64,000 nt of DNA from Brevundimonas sp. UBA7506 (lineage in GTDB: Bacteria; Pseudomonadota; Alphaproteobacteria; Caulobacterales; Caulobacteraceae): positions 319,095-383,094 of the forward strand of contig NZ_DLNQ01000005.1 in assembly GCF_002479495.1 (NCBI RefSeq), read 5' to 3'. The notes under the pieces were generated by a model. That model had not been told where the DNA came from and did no database searches. It was given only the letters and a program-made list of their open reading frames with translations. Each line of letters starts with the position of its first letter. Positions within the stretch are counted from its first letter, which is position 1. The position numbers were made by a program, and so were the translations under genes. Positions 55,783-64,000 of the stretch are shown in pieces.

Positions 55783-58700
55783 TGAGTGAGGCGATGGCGC
55801 GGCGTGACGTCGAACTGGGCGGCGCGCCCGAGGGGCTGGATGCGCTGGTCGTCGCCGAGCGGCTGAAGGCCCAGGGCGGCGTCGGCCTGCTGGTGGCGCG
55901 AGATTATCAGCGCGCAGGTAATTTCACCCAGACGCTCGGCTTCTTCGCCAAGGATATTGAAGTTCTTGAATATCCGGCGTGGGATTGCCTGCCTTACGAC
56001 CGTCTGAGCCCCACAGCCTCGGTTGCGGCCCAGCGCATGGCGACCCTGACCCGACTGGCCCAGCGCGATCCGTCGGACGTCAAGCCTGTGCTGGTCGTCG
56101 CCACCGTCGCAGCCGTGACCCAGCGCACGCCGCCGCGTCAGGCCGTCACCGGCGCCGGTTTCGAGGCCAAGGTCGGGCGTGATCTGGATACGGCGGCGCT
56201 GGAACGCTACGTCTCGACCAACGGCTATGTGCGCGCCTCGACCGTGTCGGAGCGTGGTGAATACGCCATTCGCGGCGGCGTCATCGACGTCTTCCCGCCG
56301 GGCTTTGATGAGCCGGTGCGTCTGGACCTGTTCGGCAGCGAACTGGAATCCATCCGCGCCTTTGATCCCGAAACCCAGCGCTCGACCAGGCAACTGAAGC
56401 AGGTCGCCCTGCTGCCGGTGTCGGAAGTTCTGCTGGACGCCGAGAGCATTTCGCGGTTCCGCAGCGGCTATCTGAATCTGTTCGGCGCGCCGGGCGACGA
56501 GCCCATGTACGCCGCCGTCAGCGAGGGCGCGCGCCGTCAGGGGCTGGAGCACTGGCTGCCGCTCTTCTACGACCGGCTCGACACCCTGTTCGACTTCCTG
56601 CCGGACAGCGCGCCGGTCTTCCTCGACAGTCAGGTCGAGCAGGCCCGCGCCGAGCGCTGGAGTCTGACGAGCGACGCCTATGAGGCGCGCAAGGAGGCCG
56701 CCAAGGGCAAGGGAGGAGCAGCCTATCGCGCGCCCGCGCCGCAGAGCCTCTATCTGGACGAAGGCGACTGGAACAGCGCCCTGGCCGGGCGGGCCGTGCG
56801 ACGCCTTTCGCCGCTGGCCGCCGGATCGGGCGAGGACGCCGGCGGGCGTCTGGGCCGCAGCTTCGCCGCCGAGCGCTCGCAGGACAGCGTCAACCTGTTC
56901 GCCGCGGTGGCGCAGCACGCCGAGGCATTGAAGGGGCAGGGCAAGCGGGTCCTGTTCGCCTCCTGGACCGAGGGCTCGGCCGAGCGTCTGGCGGCCATGC
57001 TGGGCGATCACGGCCTGACCCACGTCCTGCCGGTGCGCGACTGGGACGATGTTCTGGCGGCGCCGAAAGACATCTATCTGCGCGCGGTTCTGCCAGTCGA
57101 GCACGGCTTCGTCACCGACGAGGTCGCGGTCATTTCCGAGACCGACATCCTGGGCGACCGTCTGGCGCGGCCCAAGCGCAAGCGTCGGGCTTCCAACTTC
57201 CTGGCCGAGGCCTCGGCCCTGACGGCGGGCGATCTGGTGGTTCACCTGGATCACGGCATCGGGCGCTATGAGGGCCTGAAGACGCTGGAAATCCAGGAGG
57301 CGCCGCACGACTGTCTGGAACTGCTCTACGCCGGCGACAGCAAGCTCTATCTGCCGGTTGAAAACATTGACCTTCTGACCCGATACGGCACCGACGCCGA
57401 CGGGGTTCAGCTGGATCGCCTGGGCGGGGCCGGCTGGCAGGGTCGCAAGGCCAAGGCCAAGGAACGCCTGCGCGCCATGGCCGAGGGTCTGATCGCCCTG
57501 GCCGCCAAGCGGGCGCTGCGGGTATCCGACGCCATCGTGCCGCCGTCCGGCCTGTTCGACGAGTTCTGCGCCCGCTTCCCCTATGAGGAGACGGACGACC
57601 AGTTGAACGCCATCGGTGACGTGCTGGAAGATCTGGGCAAGGGCACGCCGATGGATCGCCTGATCTGCGGCGACGTCGGTTTCGGCAAGACCGAGGTGGC
57701 GCTGCGGGCGGCCTTCGTCGTCGCCATGAGCGGTCAGCAGGTGGCCATCGTCTGCCCGACGACCCTGCTGGCGCGCCAGCACTTCAAGACCTTCTCCGAG
57801 CGCTTCGCCGGCTGGCCGATCACGGTGCGTCACCTGTCGCGCATGGTCACGGCCAAGGACGCCAACGAGACGCGCGCGGGCCTGAAGGACGGAACCTTCG
57901 AGATCGTCGTCGGCACCCATGCGGTGCTGGCCGAACAGGTCGGGTTCAGGGATCTGGGCCTGGTGATCGTTGACGAGGAGCAGCACTTCGGCGTCAAGCA
58001 CAAGGAGAAGCTGAAGTCCCTGCGGGCCGACGTGCACCTGCTGACCCTGACCGCCACGCCTATTCCGCGCACCCTGCAGATGGCCCTGTCTGGCATCCGC
58101 GAGATGTCGATCATCGCCACGCCGCCGGTCGATCGTCTGGCGGTGCGGACCTATGTCACGCCGTGGGACCCGGTGCTGGTGCGCGAGGCCTTGCTGCGCG
58201 AGAAGTATCGCGGCGGTCAGGCCTATTATGTCGCGCCGCGCCTGAAGGAACTGCCGGACATCGAAAAGTTCCTGCGCGAGCAGGTGCCCGAGGTGAAGTT
58301 CGTGGTCGGCCACGGTCAGATGAGCCCGACCCAGTTGGAGGAGGTGATGAGCGCCTTCTACGACGGGCAGTACGACGTGCTGGTTTCGACCACCATCGTC
58401 GAGAGCGGCATCGATATTCCGACGGCCAACACCCTGATCGTGCACCGGGCCGACATGTTCGGGCTGGCCCAGTTGCACCAGATTCGCGGCCGCATCGGTC
58501 GGTCCAAGGCGCGGGCCTTCGCCTATCTGACGACTGATCCCAAGCGTCCGCTGAGCCTGTCAGCCGAGCGGCGTTTGCAGGTGCTGCAGTCGCTGGACAA
58601 TCTGGGCGCCGGCTTCCAACTGGCCAGTCACGACCTGGACCAGCGCGGCGGCGGCAACCTGCTGGGCGACGAGCAGTCGGGCCACATTCGCGAGGTCGGG

Positions 58701-59231
58701 GTCGAGCTGTATCAGCAGATGCTGGAAGACGCCGTCGCCGAACTGCGCGAAGCGGGCGAGGGCGTAGCCGACCGAGGCTGGTCGCCGTCGATCAACGTCG
58801 GCGCGGCGGTCCTGATTCCAGAAGCTTATGTGCCAGACCTGAACGTTCGCCTTAGCCTCTATCGTCGCCTGTCGGACGCTGAAAAGATGGAGGATCGCGA
58901 GGCCATGGCGGCCGAGTTGATCGACCGCTTCGGCCCGCTGCCGGACGAGGCGCAGCAGCTTCTGCGCATTGTCGGCATCAAGGCCAACTGCCGCACGGCC
59001 TGCATCGAGAAGATCGACATCGGGCCCAAGGGCGCGGTTCTGACCCTGCGCAACAACAGCTTCCCCAATCCGATGGGACTGGTCGGTTTGATCCAGAAGA
59101 ACCAGGCCTTCTGGAAGATCAGGCCGGATCAGAAGATCGTGGTGAAGGGCGAATGGCCCACGCCCGACGACCGTCTGAAGGTCGCCGAACGGATCACCGC
59201 CGATCTGGCGCGGGTGGCGGGGGCGGCTTAA
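55782..59231 (+). CDS. mfd: transcription-repair coupling factor Mfd
   Basis: Frees RNA polymerase stalled at lesions and recruits UvrAB. The 1149-residue product has the UvrB-like N-terminal domains (LPAWDCLPYDRLSP-type segment EYPAWDCLPYDRLSPTASVA near residues 66-85, and GEYAIRGGVIDVFPPGFDEP near 160). The RNAP-interaction domain follows (GDLVVHLDHGIGRYEGLKTL near 484-503), then the RecG-like motor with GDVGFGKTEVALRAAFVVAM near 630 and DEEQHFG. The C-terminal UvrA-binding autoinhibitory domain ends the protein. ATG 55782 is used rather than the TTG one codon before. The 3' end overlaps the next gene by four bases. Confidence 0.97.
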   Translation: MSEAMARRDVELGGAPEGLDALVVAERLKAQGGVGLLVARDYQRAGNFTQTLGFFAKDIEVLEYPAWDCLPYDRLSPTASVAAQRMATLTRLAQRDPSDVKPVLVVATVAAVTQRTPPRQAVTGAGFEAKVGRDLDTAALERYVSTNGYVRASTVSERGEYAIRGGVIDVFPPGFDEPVRLDLFGSELESIRAFDPETQRSTRQLKQVALLPVSEVLLDAESISRFRSGYLNLFGAPGDEPMYAAVSEGARRQGLEHWLPLFYDRLDTLFDFLPDSAPVFLDSQVEQARAERWSLTSDAYEARKEAAKGKGGAAYRAPAPQSLYLDEGDWNSALAGRAVRRLSPLAAGSGEDAGGRLGRSFAAERSQDSVNLFAAVAQHAEALKGQGKRVLFASWTEGSAERLAAMLGDHGLTHVLPVRDWDDVLAAPKDIYLRAVLPVEHGFVTDEVAVISETDILGDRLARPKRKRRASNFLAEASALTAGDLVVHLDHGIGRYEGLKTLEIQEAPHDCLELLYAGDSKLYLPVENIDLLTRYGTDADGVQLDRLGGAGWQGRKAKAKERLRAMAEGLIALAAKRALRVSDAIVPPSGLFDEFCARFPYEETDDQLNAIGDVLEDLGKGTPMDRLICGDVGFGKTEVALRAAFVVAMSGQQVAIVCPTTLLARQHFKTFSERFAGWPITVRHLSRMVTAKDANETRAGLKDGTFEIVVGTHAVLAEQVGFRDLGLVIVDEEQHFGVKHKEKLKSLRADVHLLTLTATPIPRTLQMALSGIREMSIIATPPVDRLAVRTYVTPWDPVLVREALLREKYRGGQAYYVAPRLKELPDIEKFLREQVPEVKFVVGHGQMSPTQLEEVMSAFYDGQYDVLVSTTIVESGIDIPTANTLIVHRADMFGLAQLHQIRGRIGRSKARAFAYLTTDPKRPLSLSAERRLQVLQSLDNLGAGFQLASHDLDQRGGGNLLGDEQSGHIREVGVELYQQMLEDAVAELREAGEGVADRGWSPSINVGAAVLIPEAYVPDLNVRLSLYRRLSDAEKMEDREAMAAELIDRFGPLPDEAQQLLRIVGIKANCRTACIEKIDIGPKGAVLTLRNNSFPNPMGLVGLIQKNQAFWKIRPDQKIVVKGEWPTPDDRLKVAERITADLARVAGAA

Positions 59232-61504
59232 CCGCGCCCCTTCATCTGCCGGATCAAGGCGCCGAACAGGTTGACGTAGTCGTCGGTCCAGGGGCGCACC
59301 TCGGTCGGGGCCAGCTTGCGCCAGCGGCCGTCGCCCTTGAAGTCGGCTAGGCCTTCGGCGGTCGGGGAGATGGCCAGGGCCTCGGTCGAGGCCTCGGCCA
59401 TTTCGGGGGCGTTCGGCTGCTCGATATAGATCTGATGCAGGTCGGCGGCGCCCAGCTGACGAGCGGCGGCGACTGCCGGCATGGTGATCTCGAGGTTGCG
59501 GTTGGACAGGTGTAGCACGACCACGCCGTCAGGCTTCAGTAGCTTGAGATAGCCCTGAATGGCCTCGACCGTCAGCAGGTGCGTGGGCACGGCGTCCGAC
59601 GAGAAGGCGTCGATGACCAGCAGGTCGTAGGTGCCCGGCGCCTCCTTGGCCATGGTCAGGCGCGCGTCGCCCAGCACGGTGCGAATGGGTCCGTCGGCGC
59701 ACTGCGAGATGTAGGTGAACCAGGACGGATCGCGCGACACGCGGTCCACCATCGGGTCGATCTCAAAGAAGGTCAGCTCGTCCTCGGCGCGCTTGTAGGC
59801 GGCCATGGCGCCTGAGCCTTGGCCCACGACGCCGATCTTGGCCGCCGGGGTACGCTGCTGGATTCGCTGCGCCGCCTGACCTAGGGGTGTCGCGGTAGCG
59901 TAATACATGGTGGGGCTGCAGGCGAAGCCGGGCGCGCGGGCCTGGGCGCCGTGCAGGGTGGTGCCGTGCATTAGGACATGGAGGTCACCGCCCATGCTGT
60001 CGTCGCGCGTGACGGCCACCCGCATCACGCCGAAGAAGCTGCGTTCCGTCAGGTTCCAGTCGTAGCCGCGACCGACGTGGTGGGCCGACAGGGTGATGGC
60101 GGCGATGATGATGGTGAACAGGATCGCACGGTCGCGGACCAGAAAGGCGCAGATCGCCGCCCCGCCCAGAATGACCTGAACCATCTGCAATCGCGCCTGG
60201 TCGCTGAGCAGGGCGCGGAAGTCGGGGTTGTAGCGCATGATCTCAAGGATGATCGGCGGCGCGACGGCGACTCCGATACCGATGAGCAGAAGGAGGATAT
60301 CGCGGCGCGACAGGGCGCCATCGCCCCACGGTCTCGCTAGCCCGACCAGCACCATGACCAGAGGATACTCCCAGACGCCGTTGAAGATGACCGGGGCGAG
60401 CAAGGCGTTGAACGCTCCGCCGACCACGCCGCCCAGCGACAGCAGAAGATAGAACTCGGTCAGCCGATCCGGCGCGGGACGTCGCGCGGCGAGCCGCTGG
60501 TGACACATGAGTGCGGTGAAGAAGAAGGCGGTCAGGTGGGCCAGAAGCAGCAACAGCCACTGACCGGTGTTCATGCCCACCAGACTGACCACGACGGCGC
60601 CGAGTGCGGCCTGAAGGACCAGGGTCGTCGGCAGGCTGATCCACGGCCGGGTCTGGAAGGCTATGACGAAGGTCAGCAGGTAGAGGGCCAGGGGCGCGAC
60701 CCAGAGGAAGGGCGCTGAGGCCACATCCGTCGACAGGTGGGCGGTGACGCCGAGCATCAGGCTGGACGGCGCCGCGGCCAGCAAAACCAGCACGCCCTTC
60801 TCGCGCCAGGGAATGGGCGCGCTGACGGCCAGAGGCGCGGGCTCAGGTGCGTCCTGCGAGCGACGGCGCCAGACCACGACCGCGAGGCCGACCACCAGAA
60901 TGACGAAAAGCCCGTAACCGCCGGTCCAGCCGACTCTTTGGCCAGACAGGGACATCAGCGGTTCGATCACGGCCGGGTAGGCGAGCAGGGCCAGAAAGCT
61001 GCCGAGGTTGGAGGCGGCATAGAGGACGTAGGGGTTCTGACCATCGGCGTGGTCGGCGCGCACACGGGCGTACCAGGCCTGAAGGAGCGGCGCCGTGGCT
61101 GACAGGATCGCGAACGGCGCGCCGACCGACAAGGCCAGCGTCGCCAGCAGCCAGGCATTCGGAGCCGCAGGATCAGGCTCGCCCAACAGGCCGCTGATCT
61201 GCAAGGGCAGAAACAGCGCCGCCGCCGCCAGAAGGCCGAGATGAACGACCGCCTGCCATTTCAATGATCGAACGCGCTGCAGCAGATGCGCATAGCCGTA
61301 TCCGGCCAGCAACGCGGTCTGGAAGAAGACCATGGAGGTGTTCCACACCGACGGCGATCCACCCAGCATCGGCAGGACCAGCTTGGCCACCATCGGCTGG
61401 ACGATAAAAACGAGAGACGCCGAGGTGAAGATGGCGACGGCGAACAAGACGGGTGTTATCGCTGCGCCCTTGCGGAGGGCCGTCGTCATGGTGGAATCGG
61501 TCAT
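59228..61504 (-). CDS. fused MFS-type membrane / spermidine synthase-like protein
   Basis: A 758-residue product. Residues about 15-470 are a membrane domain with roughly 12 or more helices (AVAIFTSASLVFIVQPMVAK, then MLGGSPSVWNTSMVFFQTAL). Residues about 500-740 are a methyltransferase-fold domain of the spermidine synthase type (IGVVGQGSGAMAAYKRAEDE, with LTFFEIDPMVDR and YDLLVIDAFSSDAVPTHLLT, which holds the catalytic-type Asp). Such fusions are known in many bacteria but few have a proven substrate; polyamine or other aminopropyl chemistry is only an inference. ATG 61489 is an alternative start. Its 3' end meets mfd. Confidence 0.87.
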   Translation of the reverse strand: MTDSTMTTALRKGAAITPVLFAVAIFTSASLVFIVQPMVAKLVLPMLGGSPSVWNTSMVFFQTALLAGYGYAHLLQRVRSLKWQAVVHLGLLAAAALFLPLQISGLLGEPDPAAPNAWLLATLALSVGAPFAILSATAPLLQAWYARVRADHADGQNPYVLYAASNLGSFLALLAYPAVIEPLMSLSGQRVGWTGGYGLFVILVVGLAVVVWRRRSQDAPEPAPLAVSAPIPWREKGVLVLLAAAPSSLMLGVTAHLSTDVASAPFLWVAPLALYLLTFVIAFQTRPWISLPTTLVLQAALGAVVVSLVGMNTGQWLLLLLAHLTAFFFTALMCHQRLAARRPAPDRLTEFYLLLSLGGVVGGAFNALLAPVIFNGVWEYPLVMVLVGLARPWGDGALSRRDILLLLIGIGVAVAPPIILEIMRYNPDFRALLSDQARLQMVQVILGGAAICAFLVRDRAILFTIIIAAITLSAHHVGRGYDWNLTERSFFGVMRVAVTRDDSMGGDLHVLMHGTTLHGAQARAPGFACSPTMYYATATPLGQAAQRIQQRTPAAKIGVVGQGSGAMAAYKRAEDELTFFEIDPMVDRVSRDPSWFTYISQCADGPIRTVLGDARLTMAKEAPGTYDLLVIDAFSSDAVPTHLLTVEAIQGYLKLLKPDGVVVLHLSNRNLEITMPAVAAARQLGAADLHQIYIEQPNAPEMAEASTEALAISPTAEGLADFKGDGRWRKLAPTEVRPWTDDYVNLFGALIRQMKGRG

Positions 61505-61587
61505 TCGCGATCCGCTGGCTGTTGCGGGTCGACTGACCCGCTCCCTGACGGCAGCCTTAGACCGACTCGCAGACGGAGCGCATAGCC

Positions 61588-62082
61588 ATGTTCCCCGATG
61601 ATATTCAGGCTGCGGCTGAAGCCGTGATCGAAGCCGGGCTTAAGTCCGGGGTCATGGTGGCGACGGCGGAAAGCTGTACCGGCGGTCTGGTGTCGGGCGC
61701 GATCACGGCCATCGCGGGCTCGTCGGCCGTGCTGGATTGCGGCTTCGTCACCTACAGCAACGAGGCCAAGGTCGAGCTTCTCGGAGTGGACGGCGAGCTT
61801 CTGGAGCGTTTCGGCGCCGTGTCGGACCCCGTCGCGCGGGCGATGGCGCAGGGGGCGGTTCAGAGATCGCGGGCCTCGGCGTCGGTGTCCATCACCGGGG
61901 TCGCGGGGCCTGGCGGGGGCTCAATCGAAAAGCCCGTCGGACTGGTGCATTTCGCGGCCGTCGGACGCGACGGCGTCGTTGTTCATGACGAACGCTGGTT
62001 CGGCGATATCGGGAGGGAGGCGGTGCGACTGGAAAGCGTGCGCGTCGCCCTGGCCATGTTGCTGAGGGCGGTGACCGCGTGA
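61588..62082 (+). CDS. pncC: nicotinamide-nucleotide amidohydrolase (PncC/CinA C-terminal type)
   Basis: Deamidates nicotinamide mononucleotide to nicotinate mononucleotide, recycling NAD by-products. The 164-residue product is the stand-alone CinA_C form: VMVATAESCTGGLVSGAITA near residues 22-41 holds the catalytic Ser, VTYSNEAKVELLGV is near 55-68, and SITGVAGPGGGSIEKPVGLV near 100-119 is typical. It lacks the CinA N-terminal pyrophosphatase part. The stop overlaps the tusA-like start (GTGA at 62079-62082). Confidence 0.93.
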   Translation: MFPDDIQAAAEAVIEAGLKSGVMVATAESCTGGLVSGAITAIAGSSAVLDCGFVTYSNEAKVELLGVDGELLERFGAVSDPVARAMAQGAVQRSRASASVSITGVAGPGGGSIEKPVGLVHFAAVGRDGVVVHDERWFGDIGREAVRLESVRVALAMLLRAVTA

Positions 62083-62318
62083 CGGGGCTTGTGGTGGATG
62101 CGCGCGGGCATCGTTGCCCCGTGCCGAGCTTGCGTTTACGCAGGGCGATGGAGGGGGCGGCGCCGGGCGCGCGGCTGACCTTGCTGGCGACGGACCCGAT
62201 GGCGCGGATCGACGTACCCTATCTGATGGGGGATCTGGGCGGGAAGGTCTGTGGGGTCGAGGAGCAGGACGGCGTGCTGCGCATCACTGTCGAGACTGGC
62301 GGCGTTCCGACAGATTGA
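62079..62318 (+). CDS. TusA-family sulfurtransferase
   Basis: A 79-residue SirA/TusA/YedF-fold protein. The sulfur-carrying Cys13 is in the CPxP motif of DARGHRCPVPSLRLRRAM, followed by the family TLLATDPMARIDVPYL segment near residues 34-49. TusA proteins relay sulfur for tRNA thiolation, molybdenum cofactor or sulfur oxidation; which of these applies is not clear here. It begins with GTG in the pncC stop. The last 35 bases overlap the 3' end of the convergent yihY gene. Confidence 0.88.
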   Translation: MTGLVVDARGHRCPVPSLRLRRAMEGAAPGARLTLLATDPMARIDVPYLMGDLGGKVCGVEEQDGVLRITVETGGVPTD

Positions 62319-63246
62319 CGACCGAGCTGTCAGCCTCAACTTCCGGCTCCGGCGTTTTCCACGCGATCTCCAGTTCGGTGGCGAAGGCCCCGCCGTAGAA
62401 GATGGCGTTGACGTTCCATGATAGCCAGATCAGCAGCACGACCACCGCGCCTACCGAGCCGTAGGTGGCGCCGAGCTGGGCGATCTGCTCGACATAGATG
62501 GCGCAAAGCCATGAGAAGAAGGTCGACATGACAGTGGCGATCAGACCACCCATGATCGCCGCCTTCCACGCCACGCGCGCGGCGTGGGACATGGCGTAAC
62601 GGTAAAGCATGGTCAGGCCGAGCCACAGGCCGAGCGAGGGCCAAAGGCCGTCCAGCGGCAGGACCAGCAGACCGACGGGGTCCTGGGCGTGGGTGTGCTC
62701 CATCAGCCGAGATGTCACGACTGCGCCAGACACCACGGTGAACAGGACGAAGGCGGCCAGCGCGACCAGGAAGGCCAGCATGTTGAACTTGAAGAAGCCG
62801 TGCGGCTCCGTCTCGTCGTGGATCAGGTTCAAACCCGCCAGCAAGGCCTTGAAACCGCGGTGCGCGGCGTATGCGCCGATGATCAGGGCGAGAGCGCTTT
62901 GCGCCGATACAGTGCGGGCCGAGGCGTTCGCCAGGCGGTCGATCTCGTTCAGGAAGATGGAGCGCGCCGCGTGCGGGACGACATCGGCCAGTGCCGCCGC
63001 TTGCTCGCTGACCTGACCAATGGAGAGGACAACCTTGTAGAAGCCGATCAGGATGGCGATGGCGGGGAAGACGGCCAGCAGGGCGAAGAAGGATACGCCG
63101 CCCGTGTAGAGCATGACGTCGCGCCCCCAACTCCGGGTGAAGGAGCGAACCGCCAGCTTGCCCCAGAAAAGGGGCAGGGCCGTCAATCGGTGTTGTTGGT
63201 TCAAGCCTGGACCTCGGCATCCGTCAAAGCGACCGATTAACCTCAT
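62284..63246 (-). CDS. YihY/BrkB-family inner-membrane protein
   Basis: A 320-residue product with six predicted transmembrane helices in the YihY/virulence factor BrkB (formerly RNase BN) family. Family-like parts are WGRDVMLYTGGVSFFALLAV near residues 40-59, and the last membrane part with GSVGAVVVLLIWLSWNVNAIFYGGAFATE near 266-294. The tail is charged and cytoplasmic (TPEPEVEADSSVVNLSERRQ). Function is not established; transport or export has been proposed for relatives. The 3' end overlaps the TusA-like gene by 35 bases. Confidence 0.9.
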   Translation of the reverse strand: MRLIGRFDGCRGPGLNQQHRLTALPLFWGKLAVRSFTRSWGRDVMLYTGGVSFFALLAVFPAIAILIGFYKVVLSIGQVSEQAAALADVVPHAARSIFLNEIDRLANASARTVSAQSALALIIGAYAAHRGFKALLAGLNLIHDETEPHGFFKFNMLAFLVALAAFVLFTVVSGAVVTSRLMEHTHAQDPVGLLVLPLDGLWPSLGLWLGLTMLYRYAMSHAARVAWKAAIMGGLIATVMSTFFSWLCAIYVEQIAQLGATYGSVGAVVVLLIWLSWNVNAIFYGGAFATELEIAWKTPEPEVEADSSVVNLSERRQSRQ

Positions 63247-63401
63247 TCGGCCAATGGCGAAACCCTCTGTCAGCGCGGTTTAAATTGTAACCTGAGGTCG
63301 GCGCCGGCCCCATTGCTAGACAGGGGGAGGCGTCGGTATCATCGCCACGGCTCGGAGCATCGGCGTCGGGGGCGAACCGACCGGGCCTCAAGGAGAGACT
63401 T

Positions 63402-64000
63402 TTGGATTCCGATCCGCGCGTACTGGTTGTCGCTTTCGATGACGACCTGATCGGCCCGCTTTGCGAGGGTCTGGACCAATTGGGATGGCCCACGATGACG
63501 GCGCGGACGCTGGACGCCGCCGTTCTGGTGTTGAAGGATATGGCGGTCGATGCGGCCGTAATTGACGCGCGCGGAATGGAGGGCGGCGCCGCGCTGGCCC
63601 GGCTTCGTGAGGCCGCCGCGCCGCGCTATCTGCCCATCCTTATGATCGGTGACGAGTCAGGCCAAGGCGACGTCGATCTTGCCATGTCTTCGGCGCCGCA
63701 TCCGGCGCAGGCCGCCTTGCGGCTCGATCAGTTGACGCGCGCCGGCATCGCCGAAGAGGAGTTCAAGCTGCGGCAGCAGACCTTCGCGGCTCACGGGGTG
63801 ACCCTGCAGGCGCCCGATCTCGGCGATACGCCCCTGCAAATTCTGACGGCGGGAGCGGCCGACCGTCGCTTCCTGGCCATGTCCAACGCCCTGTCGGCTG
63901 CCGGCGCCGAGGTCATCGCCGCGCCGACGCCCTACACCGCTTTCGACTACCTGCATGAGCGGGCGTTTGACGCCGCCGTGCTTTGGGGGGGGCAAGATCA
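63402..64000 (+). CDS. degenerate receiver-domain protein, PopA/PleD-like, cut by the window end
   Basis: An open frame of 199 codons runs off the right edge. It starts with TTG 63402 preceded by AAGGAGAG, a strong ribosome binding site. The N-terminus reads MDSDPRVLVVAFDDDLIGPL, a receiver-domain start with acidic residues. A possible phospho-acceptor Asp is in AAVIDARGMEGG near residue 56, but the usual Thr/Ser (PILMIG) and Lys positions are altered. A second receiver-like unit starts near LQILTAGAADRRFLAMSNAL (about residue 147). Two degenerate receiver units suggest PopA, the PleD paralogue that binds c-di-GMP and directs CtrA breakdown in Caulobacter. A GGDEF domain would be expected beyond the window. 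Confidence 0.6.
   Translation, partial: MDSDPRVLVVAFDDDLIGPLCEGLDQLGWPTMTARTLDAAVLVLKDMAVDAAVIDARGMEGGAALARLREAAAPRYLPILMIGDESGQGDVDLAMSSAPHPAQAALRLDQLTRAGIAEEEFKLRQQTFAAHGVTLQAPDLGDTPLQILTAGAADRRFLAMSNALSAAGAEVIAAPTPYTAFDYLHERAFDAAVLWGGQD

Noticed and set aside
55662..58478. 938-codon open frame antisense to mfd
   Set aside because: It mirrors the codon structure of mfd, whose plus-strand protein is complete and conserved. The antisense text is rich in Arg, Gln and His with no domain.

Overview
The window is a compact, high-GC chromosomal segment of an alphaproteobacterium, most likely of the Caulobacteraceae and probably Brevundimonas. The clues are the gene order (rpsB to lpxB, then gltA, gltX, comEC, lexA and trp genes), a two-copy GTTC-N7-GTTC type SOS signal before lexA, LpxI instead of LpxH in lipid A synthesis, and a NDUFS4-type complex I accessory gene. 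The genus is inferred from gene order and family resemblance, not from a database search. Genes are packed tightly, with many ATGA or GTGA start-stop overlaps and several convergent genes that overlap at their 3' ends.

Positions 1-14847 form one long forward run for translation and envelope building: rpsB, tsf, pyrH, frr, uppS, cdsA, dxr, rseP, bamA, skp, lpxD, fabZ, lpxA, lpxI, lpxB. It joins ribosome function and nucleotide supply to undecaprenyl carrier, phospholipid, isoprenoid, outer-membrane protein and lipid A synthesis. Next comes a small TonB_C-like lipoprotein gene that appears to be broken by a one-base deletion (14982-15313), a small basic protein, gltA and gltX on the minus strand, comEC, and lexA with two SOS boxes. 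Positions 21338-22459 hold two unrecognised genes and several degenerate palindromic repeats, at the place where rhizobial genomes carry moaC-moeA. The trpCDGE genes and a PpiD-like foldase follow on the minus strand, with a small plus-strand membrane gene lying between trpG and trpE. Then come tpiA, secG and pyrG.

Positions 32147-43118 are a metal-response island. It starts with a CnrY/CnrX/CnrH-like anti-sigma, metal sensor and ECF sigma set. The CnrX-like protein has its five candidate ligands at exactly the spacing known from Cupriavidus CnrX. Beside it lies a minus-strand operon copA(ATPase)-cueR-HMA chaperone-copG with a MerR-type 19-bp-spacer promoter. The island continues with copC-copD, a PepSY protein, a Tat-exported CopA multicopper oxidase, outer-membrane CopB with six His/Met repeats, and an RcnB-like protein. 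No RND efflux pump is in the window, so the sigma factor's targets may be the copper genes.

Positions 43377-64000 return to housekeeping: a Sel1-like protein, a complex I accessory subunit, tRNA-Arg(UCU) overlapped antisense by the end of a metC-like gene, an AapJ-like binding lipoprotein next to a dicarboxylate/amino-acid symporter, and sseA. Inner-core LPS genes follow (kdsA, hldE, hldD), then a DUF3089 protein lacking its usual nucleophile serine, recG, sdhE, mfd, a fused MFS/spermidine-synthase protein, pncC, a TusA-like protein and a YihY/BrkB membrane protein. The window ends inside a gene with degenerate receiver domains that resembles the start of Caulobacter popA. I saw no CRISPR array, prophage or insertion sequence.
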